DNA of 64,000 nt from Gracilaria domingensis. Lineage: Eukaryota; Rhodophyta; Florideophyceae; Gracilariales; Gracilariaceae. The notes under the pieces were generated by a model. That model was not told the DNA's origin and did no database searches. It worked only from the letters and a program-made list of their open reading frames with translations. Below, one piece after another: positions 27,883 to 38,600 of this stretch (positions are counted from its first letter, which is position 1; each line of letters starts with the position of its first letter). A program made the position numbers and the translations under genes. The stretch lies in assembly GCA_022539475.1 (NCBI GenBank), contig VCMS01000014.1, positions 62,001-126,000 of the forward strand, written 5' to 3'.

Positions 27883-29523
27883 CTATAGTTCTTGCTTTTC
27901 TTCATTACCTGCATTGCTAAAGTCGGCCATGATTTCTTCAACCATGTACTCTTCACAAACGGCAGGTGTCTTAAATTTCATACGATACGTACATCTATTC
28001 GGTTCGTCTACACTCACAACTTCCTCCTTGTCGCTACATAGCAACTCCACTTCTATGCTTCGCTGCGGTCCGTTCCAACATCTATCGCCCTCGCTGAACA
28101 TCATGACGCGATCCTTTCCTTCACCTTCCCAGCCACTAAACCGGCCCAGTTGCGCAATGGACGCACCGTTCTCGTACTGACGAACAGTATCAAACATACA
28201 CATCTCAAACTCATACTGCGTAACTTTTCCCTTTGTACAGCTGCCGTACAACTTCCGAAGTGCGTTATCGGCGCCAAAGTCAATAGAATCCTTCTTCTTC
28301 AAATCGTCGATCTTCTTCTGAATCTCTCGCTTCTTCGAATCTAAATCCCATTTGGCTTGATCAGCTTTGCTGATACAGTTGCTGAGATCAGCCGATTGGG
28401 TACCCATCGAAGATATGAGTTTCTCAGGTAGAAATCGCCTCACCTTGCTTAGCATCAGTGTTCTGAAGTAAACAACGCGACGCACAAACCAGTTTGGACT
28501 ACTGCTTTCAAGCTCAGCGCAAAGAGAGTCTACATCAACAGTATCCGAAGGCTCTGGCACTTTTTCGGGTTCCACGTCCTGCGTTTCAGCGGAGGTCGCG
28601 GCAGGTTCGTTCTCTGCGCTTGGCCTTGGTTCAGAAGGTTGCTCTTCGACCGCAGGATCGGCTGTTGCTTCGGTGTCCGCCGGCACTTCCGGTACAACCT
28701 CGGAGTCTTCCTCGACATGCCCGTCCTCGCCGACATAGGAATCTTCGTCGATATCATCTCCATCGTCTAGAACGTCATCGTTATCGCCATCATCACCATC
28801 GTGAGTATCATACTCAGGCTCGTCGTCGAAATCCCGATATTCATCATCCTCGTAGTCATAGTCGTGATCGTGTTCATGATCGGGTTCCGCAGGAGGTGCA
28901 TCGTAGGACGATGATGAACGATCAGATTCATAAGAGGTTGTTTGCTTCATGCCGTTTTCCCAATCTCTTCGTTTCCGAAGAACCTCAGCACGCTTCTCGT
29001 GACTATTCAACTGTCGTTCTATGCTGGCTAGCTGCTTCTCCAGCTTCTTAAGTTCGAACATCTCGGTCTTCGAATTCCTTTCGACATCGCGTACGTAGCT
29101 TTTTCTGGTAGCAATACCACGTCGCACTATGTCCGCTTTCTGCGTAGCCTCCTTGAGGTCTGCGGCGCGCAGTGCAGCGCAGGTGTCAGGACATGCACCG
29201 GGCGGCTCATCTGAACCGTCACAGCAATCACACGACCCGTCGTGGACCCAGGACGAATAGATCTGTACTGGGCGGTACTGCACGTTCTGGCACGTGAAGA
29301 AGCCGTTGGAACACGCAGACGTTCTGTTCTCATCGGAGGCGTCAGCGCAGTCGCAGTAGTCGTCGTTGATGCGGTGATCCGGCAATGGCTGAGCTGGCAG
29401 ATCAGGGGCGTCTCGTAGCACGCATATGTGAACACAGTTAGATAAAGAGAGCAGCAGCAGGGATATGAGAAGGAAGGTGGCCACAGCTAACGACATTCTG
29501 GGAAACGAGGGCGGGTGGGACAA
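27883..29523 (-). CDS. Glucosidase II beta subunit (PRKCSH/GTB1-like)
   Basis: Regulatory subunit of ER glucosidase II, which trims glucose from N-glycans during calnexin-cycle quality control. 546 aa. A signal peptide (hydrophobic LAVATFLLISLLLLSL) follows either the ATG at 29523 or the in-frame ATG at 29496. Next come the Cys-rich LDLa-like repeats (INDDYCDCADASDE, DGSCDCCDGSDEPPGAC), a coiled coil (about 120-195), a long acidic disordered stretch (about 205-300) and the C-terminal mannose-6-phosphate-receptor homology domain (about 425-530). The latter shows GSCTKGKVTQYEFEMCMFD, LGRFSGWEGEG, RCWNGPQRSIEVELLC and TPAVCEEYMVEE. The protein ends EEKQEL, a KDEL-like variant that may serve as ER retrieval signal. 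Confidence 0.94.
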   Translation of the reverse strand: MSHPPSFPRMSLAVATFLLISLLLLSLSNCVHICVLRDAPDLPAQPLPDHRINDDYCDCADASDENRTSACSNGFFTCQNVQYRPVQIYSSWVHDGSCDCCDGSDEPPGACPDTCAALRAADLKEATQKADIVRRGIATRKSYVRDVERNSKTEMFELKKLEKQLASIERQLNSHEKRAEVLRKRRDWENGMKQTTSYESDRSSSSYDAPPAEPDHEHDHDYDYEDDEYRDFDDEPEYDTHDGDDGDNDDVLDDGDDIDEDSYVGEDGHVEEDSEVVPEVPADTEATADPAVEEQPSEPRPSAENEPAATSAETQDVEPEKVPEPSDTVDVDSLCAELESSSPNWFVRRVVYFRTLMLSKVRRFLPEKLISSMGTQSADLSNCISKADQAKWDLDSKKREIQKKIDDLKKKDSIDFGADNALRKLYGSCTKGKVTQYEFEMCMFDTVRQYENGASIAQLGRFSGWEGEGKDRVMMFSEGDRCWNGPQRSIEVELLCSDKEEVVSVDEPNRCTYRMKFKTPAVCEEYMVEEIMADFSNAGNEEKQEL

Positions 29524-30338
29524 TTGGGGCGATGCTGCTATTGGCGAGCGGGTGTTCGGTGTTGCTAGGGGATGTGGAGTTGGCCACTCGGGGGATCACA
29601 CACGGGGATGGGGAAATGGGCCGGCCGAAGCGGCGACTGTGCGACCGGTTGTTTGGGGCACTGTGATATCTACGACACGCAGCTCATGCGCGCAATGGAT
29701 ATCGATCGCAGAAGTTCGTTGGGTGCAGCTGCACGCGACGATGACGCATGCGAGCACCGTGCGCCAGTTGCGAATCTACGGCGGAGCGCAAAGCGGCGTA
29801 CCAGGGTAGAAAGCTGGTAGCCAGCGGGGCGCGTCGACGGTGCTCCCCTGCAATTTGAATTAGAGCGCGTGACAACAGCTGGCTGGCGCGGACATGGCGC
29901 TGAGCACGAAACATGCACAATTCGTTGCAGTTAAAAATTGAGACGCGCGCACACCAAAATAGACAGACGGATCCTTTCATCTTTTCGTTTCAAGGTGAGG
30001 TCCTTGTTAGAAACTGCTTGAGCTTCTAACCGCACGCGCCTCTTGTTGTTTCTTCGGCTACACCCCGCTTCGTGCTCGCCGCGCTTTAAGTGCTTTTTCT
30101 GACCGAGCTCTTTTTACTCCCTCTCTTTCTCTGCTCCCTTTTCTTTCTCAATTCTCTTCCCGTCCCAGTCCTCCCTATCTGCTCCTGACTGCTATTTGTC
30201 AGCCCTTTCTTACAACCCCCACATCCATTATATTACGTGCTATCCCCCCGTTGCCGCACCAATATCCCCTCGCATTCAACTCCTATTGCTTCTTCTGCTT
30301 CTGCTCTCTTTTTACTCAGCATTGACATCTTCCGAACA
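29524..30338. promoter_or_regulatory. Divergent promoter region, glucosidase II beta / SANT gene
   Basis: 0.8 kb between outward-facing starts. The SANT-gene side (about 30100-30335) is a long pyrimidine-rich leader with CTCTTTT and CCCTCTC repeats, typical of 5' UTR or initiator regions. There is no supportable gene. Confidence 0.5.
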
Positions 30339-31878
30339 ATGGTGCAAGAAGACGAACGTAAGTTAAGCTCTGTTTCCTGCAAGCCCCCTTCCCACCTGTG
30401 CCTAACCACCTCAAACAGTTCAAGATCACAGTGCTTTGCGGCAAAACATCAAGGCCGTCGAACGTTCCATTCAAATTACAGAAGAGGCTATTGAAAGGGA
30501 GCGCTCGTCTCATCAACATGACCGTTTTGGACGCCGAGCCTCCGAGATGCCTCCAAGTCTGCGACAGCTCTACGAGTCTTCTCAATGGCGCAATCAGGAT
30601 GTGTACATTTGGCCTACTGTGCTCCGAATCTCTCAAGACGGTCATGCTCGTGCAGCCGTAGCGGAAAATGCTCTCCGTAGATTACATTATCGTCCTGTAG
30701 GTCCCATTCCAACGCATCCAGCGCTTGCTGAAGCCGCGATAAAGGATGCCAAAGAGGCTGTGGAACGTGTCACCACCGCTGTTAAAAAGGTCGTGGCAGA
30801 CATGAACAGGGAGCGCCATGCCCTTCGGAAGGAGTTGGCCAAACAGTACATGCATCGTCGGAAGGCCTGGATTAAACAGCTCGAAGCACAGAAGGCTTCC
30901 ATGACTGAAGAAGAGAAACAATCAGCTCGACGCAGAGATCGTGAAATTTTGGTAGCCACTAGATCCAACGCCGGCAACGGAGGTCCCCAAACTGCTAGCG
31001 AAATAGATGTCGCCTTCAATGAAATAGAAGCAGCCGGTGGAACTTGTGGTGGCTTGGAAAGGTGGGGCCGTAGCATCACTGGTATTCCCGACCATTGTCC
31101 CGGTTACTTGCCGCCAGCAAGTGATGGTGGTATGCTTATTGAAGACCCCGTTGCTTATCACTACTGCTCGCGGTACATCAATCCGTGGACTCGAACAGAA
31201 ATTCTACTGTTTTTGGATAAGTTTAGTGCTCACGGGAAGAACTTCCGCCGTATCGCGTCATTTTTCAAACACAAGACAGTCGAAGATGTCGTGCGCTTCT
31301 ACTTTGACAACAAGATTCGCTTGAAGTTGAAGCAATTGTCGAAAGAAGGCAACATTAGGAAGAGGAATAATAGGAGAACATATCTTCAACGCCTAGCTGA
31401 ACTACCCTATGAGTCGCGTTCCATTAAGGACAACTTCATTTACGAGCCCAATCTCTTTTCGGACAGTGATAATGAAGAAGGTAGGCTAACTCTCAGGGCT
31501 GAGAAAATGAAGCAGGGTGCTCTTGGACGCGGATGGACATCAACCGATAGACAAGCCTTGATTTTCGCCTTGTGTCGTTTTGACGTTTCGGATGATGAGG
31601 AGTCGAAACCAGTTCCTACTGTTTGGTCCCAGATTGCAAGCGCTGTCGGAAACAAGACACCACGACAATGCAGACAGTTTTATTTCCAGCACAAATCTGT
31701 GCTGGCATTGGATGGATATAGACCCCCTAAGACGAAGAAGAGACCATCACCCACTGCAAGTGATCGAGTTGATGAACAACCACGAAAAGTCCAACGGCGT
31801 CCAAAAGTTGTGGTCCATCATAGTGTTGAAACTGCGAACACGATTCATAAGTTGCCCACAGCAATGATAGCACCGTGA
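30339..31878 (+). CDS. Two-SANT-domain corepressor-like protein (NCoR/Snt1 type), one intron
   Basis: Exon 1 is only 19 nt (30339-30357, MVQEDE plus one base). The intron 30358-30418 (61 bp, GTAAGT to CAG) joins to exon 2 at 30419-31878, giving 492 aa. An N-terminal coiled coil precedes a first SANT domain at about 262-305 (INPWTRTEILLFLDKFSAHG, KNFRRIASFFKHKTVEDVV, RFYFDNK). This is close to the deacetylase-activating SANT1 of NCoR/SMRT and yeast Snt1. A second SANT lies at about 377-430 (GWTSTDRQALIFALC, VWSQIASAVGNKTPRQCRQF). Homologues are scaffold subunits of class I HDAC complexes. The tiny first exon is supported by the clean splice signals and by the Kozak-like ACAATGG; otherwise exon 2 would have no ATG near its beginning. 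Confidence 0.82.
30358..30418 (+). other. 61-bp intron of the SANT gene
   Basis: GTAAGT donor and CAAACAG acceptor. It joins a 19-nt coding exon in frame with exon 2. Confidence 0.8.
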
Positions 31879-32675
31879 GCCAGGGAAGACAAAGCTACTT
31901 ATTACTCTCTTGTGGACTGAAGAACATGGCAAGCATTGTACTTCATTGTACTTCGTCCCGGCAGGATGTCCAGGATCGGCATAATTTCTTTGTTTCTTGG
32001 AAGATTGGACCCCCACGAAAGCCTTAAAACAAGTGAAAAACACTTCCCTTGAGTTGGAGTTAGTTTATAGCTAATGTACCAAACTGTTTCCCATGGTTTT
32101 GAGTACGAATTGAATTTTGGATTCTTTGTCGGACAACTTGCGTCAAAGAAGTGTGAAGTGTGAACTGGATCAAACGTTGATAACCAAAGCGAGCGACAAC
32201 GGGCAAATGTAGATCATCAGGTTAGAGCGACAGGGAGGCTTTGAGAATACTGTCGCTGCCCTTGGATTCTCATTGTCGCTTGTCATGATTCTGAAGACCT
32301 CGCTGACAATGGTACAAAAAGGTAGCTCTACTTACAAGCACTAACATGATGCAAGCATCAAACAACTAATAAACGAAGACGACTGCCATACTCAGTGAAC
32401 CAGTCCTCTGCATTATACGTCAAACATAGCTCATTTAAGCTCTGACGCATATTGTCAGATGTCAACCCATTGGAAGCTCCTCGAAAGACTTTTGCAGACG
32501 TCTTGCGGTGTACATAAGCGGGATCGGAGAAACCTACCCCGTCACTGGACACCGCAACTTCGCCCACAAGCTGGAATGGAAAATCGTGCGACCGACAGGA
32601 AGTGGCTGCTAATCTACACTAGGCACAGTAGCGGACAACGCAGCGTTAGCACAGTATCTGCCGACGCTGAAATGC

Positions 32676-32682
32676 TGATATA
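32676..32682 (+). promoter_or_regulatory. TATA-like box before a short ORF
   Basis: TATAAAA about 45 bp upstream of the ATG at 32721. Position and sequence fit a core promoter, but transcription is unproven. Confidence 0.3.
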
Positions 32683-32720
32683 AAACCACTCGTTCGTCCG
32701 TAAATTCATTCCGTTGCATT

Positions 32721-32837
32721 CATGTCTGCTAAGAAGGACGAAACTATGGGAAGAAACATGGATAACAACGGCAAGATTGGCACTCCCGTGCCTATCTTGC
32801 CATTTGCGTGTGTGTTTCTTCTGAATTCAAGTAGTTG
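32721..32837 (+). CDS. Possible short ORF or first exon (38 codons)
   Basis: The frame starts MSAKKDETMGRNMDNNGKIG and ends in a hydrophobic stretch before TGA. Its good initiation context and the TATA-like box upstream suggest a real transcript. The coding part may continue after a splice, for example at a GTGTGT near 32812, but I cannot identify the next exon or a family. Confidence 0.25.
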
Positions 32838-33373
32838 ACCATGTTCTATAAGTTACGGTCAAGCCAGGGGTCGGAACAATATTATAGGAGCTTTTGGAGA
32901 CTTTAAGCCAATGTGCAATACCAACATAATATTGGAGTCTTTATTGAAGAAGAACAAATATATTGATAGGTTTCAAGCAATATCAAGAACCCAAGCGAAA
33001 ACGGAAACCAGCGATGTACGTCTAGCTACCTTTTAAGTCTCAACTCTCAAGCTGTAACTTAAACTTGTCGATTTGAGAAGAGGTAGTTTCCTTGATGCTT
33101 TACTTATTGTGATTGACAACATCTTTTTCTTGCTCTCGAAGTAACGTCCAAAGAAGAAGAACAACCTCGTTCAGAGAGGGTGCAGATGTTTTTTCTTCAT
33201 TGAGAGACTAAAAGAAGCACAACTGAGTGCTGTCATATATTAAGAACAGACTATCAGACATAAATACATAAATATGGACCTAAACCCAAAAGAGCACCTT
33301 AGGCTCAGGTTTCCAATACTACATCTGTATTGCTCCCTCAAATCAATATAAAGTTTCTTCGCTCTTCTGTCTA

Positions 33374-33411
33374 GCAATACCCCCGTATTGCAATACCCGT
33401 ATTGCAATACC
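33374..33411. repeat. Tandem GTATTGCAATAC palindromes
   Basis: Two perfect 12-bp palindromes separated by CC, preceded by a partial third (GCAATACCCCC). They are followed by a CAATC repeat (about 33410-33422). Confidence 0.85.
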
Positions 33412-33766
33412 AATCCAATCCAATTTATTGCGTCCGACCCCAGGGTCAAGCTATGTATGTCGCAGTTATACAAAAAGAATACGACTGTGATTAAAAGCCC
33501 TATTCTTCTTTCGAACAGGGGAGCGCGAGTGTATGATGAAAGCAGAACGACAATCAGAGTGCTGACGTTGTGGAGATCAAATGTACAGGATAGTGTCGAT
33601 GTATTTGGCATACGGATAAAATAGAGCTCAGCGAAAAGCGGAGAGGCGAGAGGTCTCAGATTGAGGCCTACACCAGAATAGGACAGAGATAAAAAACGCT
33701 TCTGAATTCTCTTTTACGACCACTTACCGATCGTCCAACTATGTTAGAAGTCAGCGAAGATTAGTT

Positions 33767-35005
33767 TCAGTTGATATACCCTTTCTGAACGCACAACTCC
33801 GCGTTTAGAAGACTTCCTCCCGCTGCTCCGACAATGGTATTATGCCCAAACACTACGAGCCTGACATCAAAGACATTACACTCGCGAACGCGACCAACAG
33901 TAACAGTATATCCATTACCAACCATTCGATCCATTCTGGGTTGAGGACGATCTTTGGCCGGATGATATACAATATCATGCTGAGGAGCTGAAGGCAGCCC
34001 AAGATCACTTGTAATACTAGGGTATGACTTGATGGCATTCACCACATCCTCTGGTGTAGCTTGAGATCTGAGCTTGAGCGACAAACATTCTGTGTGGCCG
34101 TCTAGGACATGCACGCGATTGCACATTGCTGATATATTGAATTCGGCAGGCACAAAGGAACCATCACCAACTGCACCAAAGATCTTCTTGGATTCGGTTT
34201 GCATCTTTTCTTCCTCGCTTCCAATGAAAGGAACTACGTTATCAAGTATATCCATACCTGAAAGGCCTGGGTATCCAGCACCACTAATTGCCTGCATGGT
34301 GCTAACGATGACCTTTTCTATGCCAAACTTTTCCATGATGGGTTTGATTCCAATAGCCATAGCTGTGGTGGAGCAGTTGGCATTGGTAATAATAAAACCA
34401 GAGTCATATCCACGGTTCTTGCGCTGTATCGGAATCATATCCAAATGGGAGAGATTAACAGGCGGGATTAAAATCGGGACGTCAGGATCCATGCGATGAC
34501 TCTTGGCATTGGAGAAAACAGCACGGCCAGCTTTGGCGAAGGCGTCCTCGACATCTCCCGCAAAAGTGGCATCCAAACCAGAGAATACAATCTTGACATC
34601 ATCAAAAGCAGGATCATCTGGAGTACATTCCGAAACGACGATGTCTGCCATTTGGCCAGGAATCGGGACAGCTTGCTTCCAGCTAACGGCATCAGAGTAC
34701 TTCTTGCCGGCTGATCTGGGAGAAGCGCCAAGCGCCTTCACCTCGAACCACGGATGGTTATCAAGGAGCTGCATAAACCGCTGACCGACGGAACCGGTCG
34801 CACCCAGCACTGCGACACCAATCTTCTCGGAACGTGCCGCAACCATGTTCCATGGTGCAGATCGTTTCTGTGGAGTAGGCGGGACGACCGCCACACGACG
34901 AACGAACGACGATGAAAACACGGGGCGACTCGAGGTGGAGCATCGACGCGTGTCAACAGCGGCACGAGACGAAAACGGCGCAAGTGAGACGAAGCAAGGA
35001 GCCAT
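33767..35005 (-). CDS. Aspartate-semialdehyde dehydrogenase, plastid-targeted, fungal/archaeal-type
   Basis: Reduces aspartyl phosphate to aspartate semialdehyde with NADPH, the branch point to Lys, Thr, Met and Ile. 412 aa. A roughly 55-residue Ser/Arg-rich leader beginning MAPCFVSLAPFSSR precedes the Rossmann start KIGVAVLGATGSVGQRFMQL. Visible sites are VFSGLDATFAGDVE, NAKSHRMDPDVPILIPPVN, the catalytic Cys in IITNANCSTTAMA (about residue 211), ISGAGYPGLSG, and the His in VLDGHTECLSL. The motif spelling is nearer the yeast HOM2/archaeal class than the short bacterial class. The leader suggests plastid import, consistent with aspartate-family synthesis there. No intron. The start at 35005 is the first Met of the leader. 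Confidence 0.92.
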   Translation of the reverse strand: MAPCFVSLAPFSSRAAVDTRRCSTSSRPVFSSSFVRRVAVVPPTPQKRSAPWNMVAARSEKIGVAVLGATGSVGQRFMQLLDNHPWFEVKALGASPRSAGKKYSDAVSWKQAVPIPGQMADIVVSECTPDDPAFDDVKIVFSGLDATFAGDVEDAFAKAGRAVFSNAKSHRMDPDVPILIPPVNLSHLDMIPIQRKNRGYDSGFIITNANCSTTAMAIGIKPIMEKFGIEKVIVSTMQAISGAGYPGLSGMDILDNVVPFIGSEEEKMQTESKKIFGAVGDGSFVPAEFNISAMCNRVHVLDGHTECLSLKLRSQATPEDVVNAIKSYPSITSDLGLPSAPQHDIVYHPAKDRPQPRMDRMVGNGYTVTVGRVRECNVFDVRLVVFGHNTIVGAAGGSLLNAELCVQKGYIN

Positions 35006-35601
35006 TGGAAGGACAATGAGGAACTAAAGCCGAAGCAAAGGAATAATGGATGAACGGAAGAAAAGAGAGAGTGCGGACGGGCTGGAGATGCTGAACAACA
35101 ATGCGTGAAAGAGTTGAAGTGTGAATTGTACGTGGCCGTTAAGAACCCAACCGTCGTCGCGTAAGGAAGCTCGGGCACGATCAGATCGCCAATAGCCAGC
35201 AAAGCCAGCGCAGATCAGTACACCGAACAAAAAATCTGAAGTTGTGCAGATCGACTTCGTCGGCGTGTGGCCCGATTAGCGATCGCTTTACCCTGGGTGC
35301 GCGGCACGCGTCACGCTCTAAAATAAACATTCGCCATTCCGCGGCGTTGCTGGCGCGCATGCAACTTCCGTTTCTGGTTTGTCTGTTGCATCATTGCACT
35401 TCATTGCCGGCTCAAGCGCTCTTTGAATTTTCAAAATCAAACGGGAATCAACTCACAGTCAAACTTTTAACGTCAAAGTTACTATCCCTTCTAAGAAACT
35501 TCCTCGCTCCGAGTCCCTTGTCATCCCTATTCTATCCTTCTTCATTGCCGCTCATCACATTTTCGCGGCAACATCAGTTCGCTGCTTCGCCTCAGCCCCA
35601 C
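35006..35601. promoter_or_regulatory. Divergent promoter region, ASADH / ASPM-like
   Basis: About 600 bp between outward-facing starts. It contains the E2F/CHR-like block at 35422-35447 and CTCAGCCCCAC directly before the ATG, also found before the copy at 3432. The ASPM frame is open into this region back to 35242, but the paralog comparison places the start at 35602. Confidence 0.6.
35422..35447 (+). promoter_or_regulatory. Conserved E2F/CHR-like promoter block of the ASPM-like gene
   Basis: TTTGAATTTTCAAA, then ATCAA and ACGGGAA, about 155-180 bp before the ATG. It is a short high-identity island shared with the leader of the inverted copy (3619-3650), while neighbouring sequence has diverged. 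This is good evidence that it is under constraint; the factor is unknown. Confidence 0.55.
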
Positions 35602-38600
35602 ATGTTTCATCAGACCGGCCAACCAACTGGCGAGAACAATCGGCGCGCTTCGAACGCCCTACCTCCGGCAACTGTCCGAAAGCGTCTGTTCCCCACTCCT
35701 CTACCCTCGCGAAATCTTAAAGCGCTTCGTCCCTCTCTATCATCCACTTCAGCAGCGCATGAAAATCCTAAGGACCTTCTACACACTCCATTGCCGCCTA
35801 TTCCCCCTTCGAGTACCAGTCGCTCCTTTGCACCGTCTTCGCTTCGCCGTTCGTCTCAAGCTCGACCTTCTATTGCATCACTAAAAGGTACGCCCTCTCT
35901 AAGGAAGCGATATGTCGAGGATAACCCGGAAATCTGGCTTCAGCGCCAGGCCGAGGACCTGACTGCTTGGCTCAACCATGAACTTGGTGACGCCTCAGAG
36001 TCTCTGTCTTATGTCCCGGCATCTGCATTTGCAACGTCCGACATCTTTGTCGCAAACTATGCATCGTTGCTGCGCTTCTGCAACGACACGACCTTCAGAA
36101 CGGACGTTCGTCGTCTTGGAAAACGCGTTAGGGAGGCCAACTTGTCCTTCAGTCCAGATATCAATTTGGCGACTGAACCATCCAAGTTTGAGCAGTTTGT
36201 TTCGCTACTCACATTTTCGTACAACCCGACGTGGCTCCTTCTGGGTCTCAGCGTCATACTCCGCACCAACTTTGCCTCTCAGATCGACCAAATCTTGAAG
36301 CAAACTGAAAACGCCGCTGAGAGGGTGGGCATTGCCGCATTGTTGAACCAACTGGTTGACCACATTTTGCGAACGCAGTTTGCTGTAGAGAAGCCAATCC
36401 TTTCCCAATTTACATTGAAGAGCCCTCGCGCCACATGTGTATTGCCGAGTGGGGTTGCTGCTGTTGAACAAAATGGTCTCGTATTACACCGCGCACTGTT
36501 ACTGTTGCTGCTACTGGACCAGGCGAGCCGGGATCGCGACGTGACCAGTAATATTCGCATGTCTCTGTTCAAAGCTGGCTCATCGGTTCACAAGTCGCAA
36601 GAGGTCCTGGGCAGGCTAAGCAAGATCTGCATGTCCGACCCGACCCCTCTGAATCTCTTTCTGAGCAACCGCGGTTACAGACTTGAGTATGACTGTCCAC
36701 TGTGGAAGAGAAGCAGTAGCTTTGTCGTTCGAGACCTCTCCACAGACCTTCGAGATGGCATTCGGCTATGCCGACTTGCCGGCTTGCTTACCGGCGATCC
36801 GCAGATGCAGCAGCAAGTGAAATACGGGTTACAGTCATGTACCAGCGACATGAAGAGAATGGACAGGTATTCGCTGAATGTCATGATGGCCTTGGATTCT
36901 ATCAAGACGTACGCATCCAAGCGTCTCGGCGCTAAAGTGCACTGGAATGCAAGTGTGAAGGATATCATCGAAGGGAACGTTTCCAAAACAGTAGCTCTTC
37001 TCTGGCAGATTGTGGAACTCTGGATTGAAGCCAAGCTTCTCAACCCGCAATTGCTGCAGGAAAAACTGGCAGAGGCGCAAAATGAGTTTCGAAGCAAAGC
37101 TGCGGATGCGACATGGTGCAGCTCGCCTGGAGCTTTTCAGGAGCTTAGCCCGAGCATCAGGAGTCCCAGCAGATTGGTTATATATGAACAGTCGGACAAA
37201 AGCTGCATTCACAAGCTGCTGATGTGGTGCGCTGCGGTTTGTGGGATTCACAGGATCAAGGTCGTGGACTTTACTGAAAGTTTTCGGGACTGCGTGGTTT
37301 TGTGTATCATGTTGAACCACCTTCATCCTCATGCACTGGATATGGACGCTATTATTCGGGTGCCCCCAGCTGAACTACGAGAAGAACAGGACTCGTTGAA
37401 AGAGTTGGAAATTGTTCAGAGCAATATCGCGCAGTTCCAGAATGCTTGTGAGCGGCTTGGCGCCATGCCGAGCCTTTCGATTTCGGCAAAGGCTTCGCTT
37501 GCGCCGGCGTTTATTTCGGAGCTCAAGGAAGAATCGTTTGGGCGTCTGATGGTTCTCATGACGGCCTATATATTCAACAGAGCTCAAATGGGCAGAAACG
37601 AGAAAGAGAATCTAGAGTATGTGCATCAGTTTGCCGAAGACTGGGATGACTTTAGCTACACAGAATCGCCGTCTGCGAGGAATGTAGATATGGGACTGTT
37701 TGGAAGAAGCACTTCGCTGACGCCAAGTTCTCAGCTCTCAGAAGACAGCGGGACCACTCTTGCTGATGAGAGATACGGTCTGGAGGACGAGGACATGCCA
37801 AGCGTTCATGTAGCATCAGTTGACCTTTCGTCCCCTCTTACATCTCAAGTTGCAAACAGTAAGGAATGCAGCCCTATCGCTGTGGGGACGCCTTTGGGGC
37901 ACTCAAAGACGACACCGTCGGATGGAGTTGGGGGTAGCTCCAGTACTCGATCTGCTGGCATTGACAGCGAAGAGACACGCAAGGAGAGGGCGGCGAAGGT
38001 GATTTTCTCCAACTACAAAGCGTTTCAGGTTAGGAAAAGAACAATGAACGACAAGGATAGCGCTGTGTTGGTGCAAAGTGCTGTTCGTGGTTTCTTAGCT
38101 CGCTGTGAGCATGAAAACCTGGTGCGCAGGAAAGAAAGGTTTGCGAAATCGCTGGAGGGCGAGTTCTGGAGCAGAAAGTCGCTCGCCCCCTCCGAGGATA
38201 TTTTGGCTTCAAAAGGTGGACTCTACAACACGCAAGAGGAAAATGAAGAAGCCTTGAAAGGCTATCGGTTGTGTTCAAAATCTCTGGAAGATGTAGGAAA
38301 GGCAATGGTACTTCTTCCGAGTCACTTGAAGAAAATTGATGAGTATGTGCAAGCGATGCTCTCACATGAGCACGGAATGAGGACTGAGAAAACCCACGAC
38401 GAATTGCCAACTGAAGTAGATGCATTCCCGGATGTGGGTGCCAGGATTGACCCAACCGCCAGCGAGAACAGTCCACAAGCCATAAGCAGAAGTAGTCTGA
38501 TAGACACGATGGAAGACCGGGAGCCTTTGGTTCAAAATCAACAAACTCCGAGTTCCCATTTGTTGAAACGTTCCATCGACCAATCATCACCAGGAGCGGA

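Larger units (their letters stand above)
31879..33766. other. 1.9-kb interval between convergent genes
   Basis: No convincing long gene. It contains a TATA-like box with a short ORF (32721-32837, listed), tandem palindromes (33374-33411) and AT-rich sequence. A 123-codon minus frame at 33240-33611 has no recognisable features. Confidence 0.55.

Noticed and set aside
33240-33611. 123-codon minus frame with hydrophobic segments
   Set aside because: Overlaps palindromic repeats, lacks motif or promoter support, and its composition looks like AT-rich non-coding DNA.
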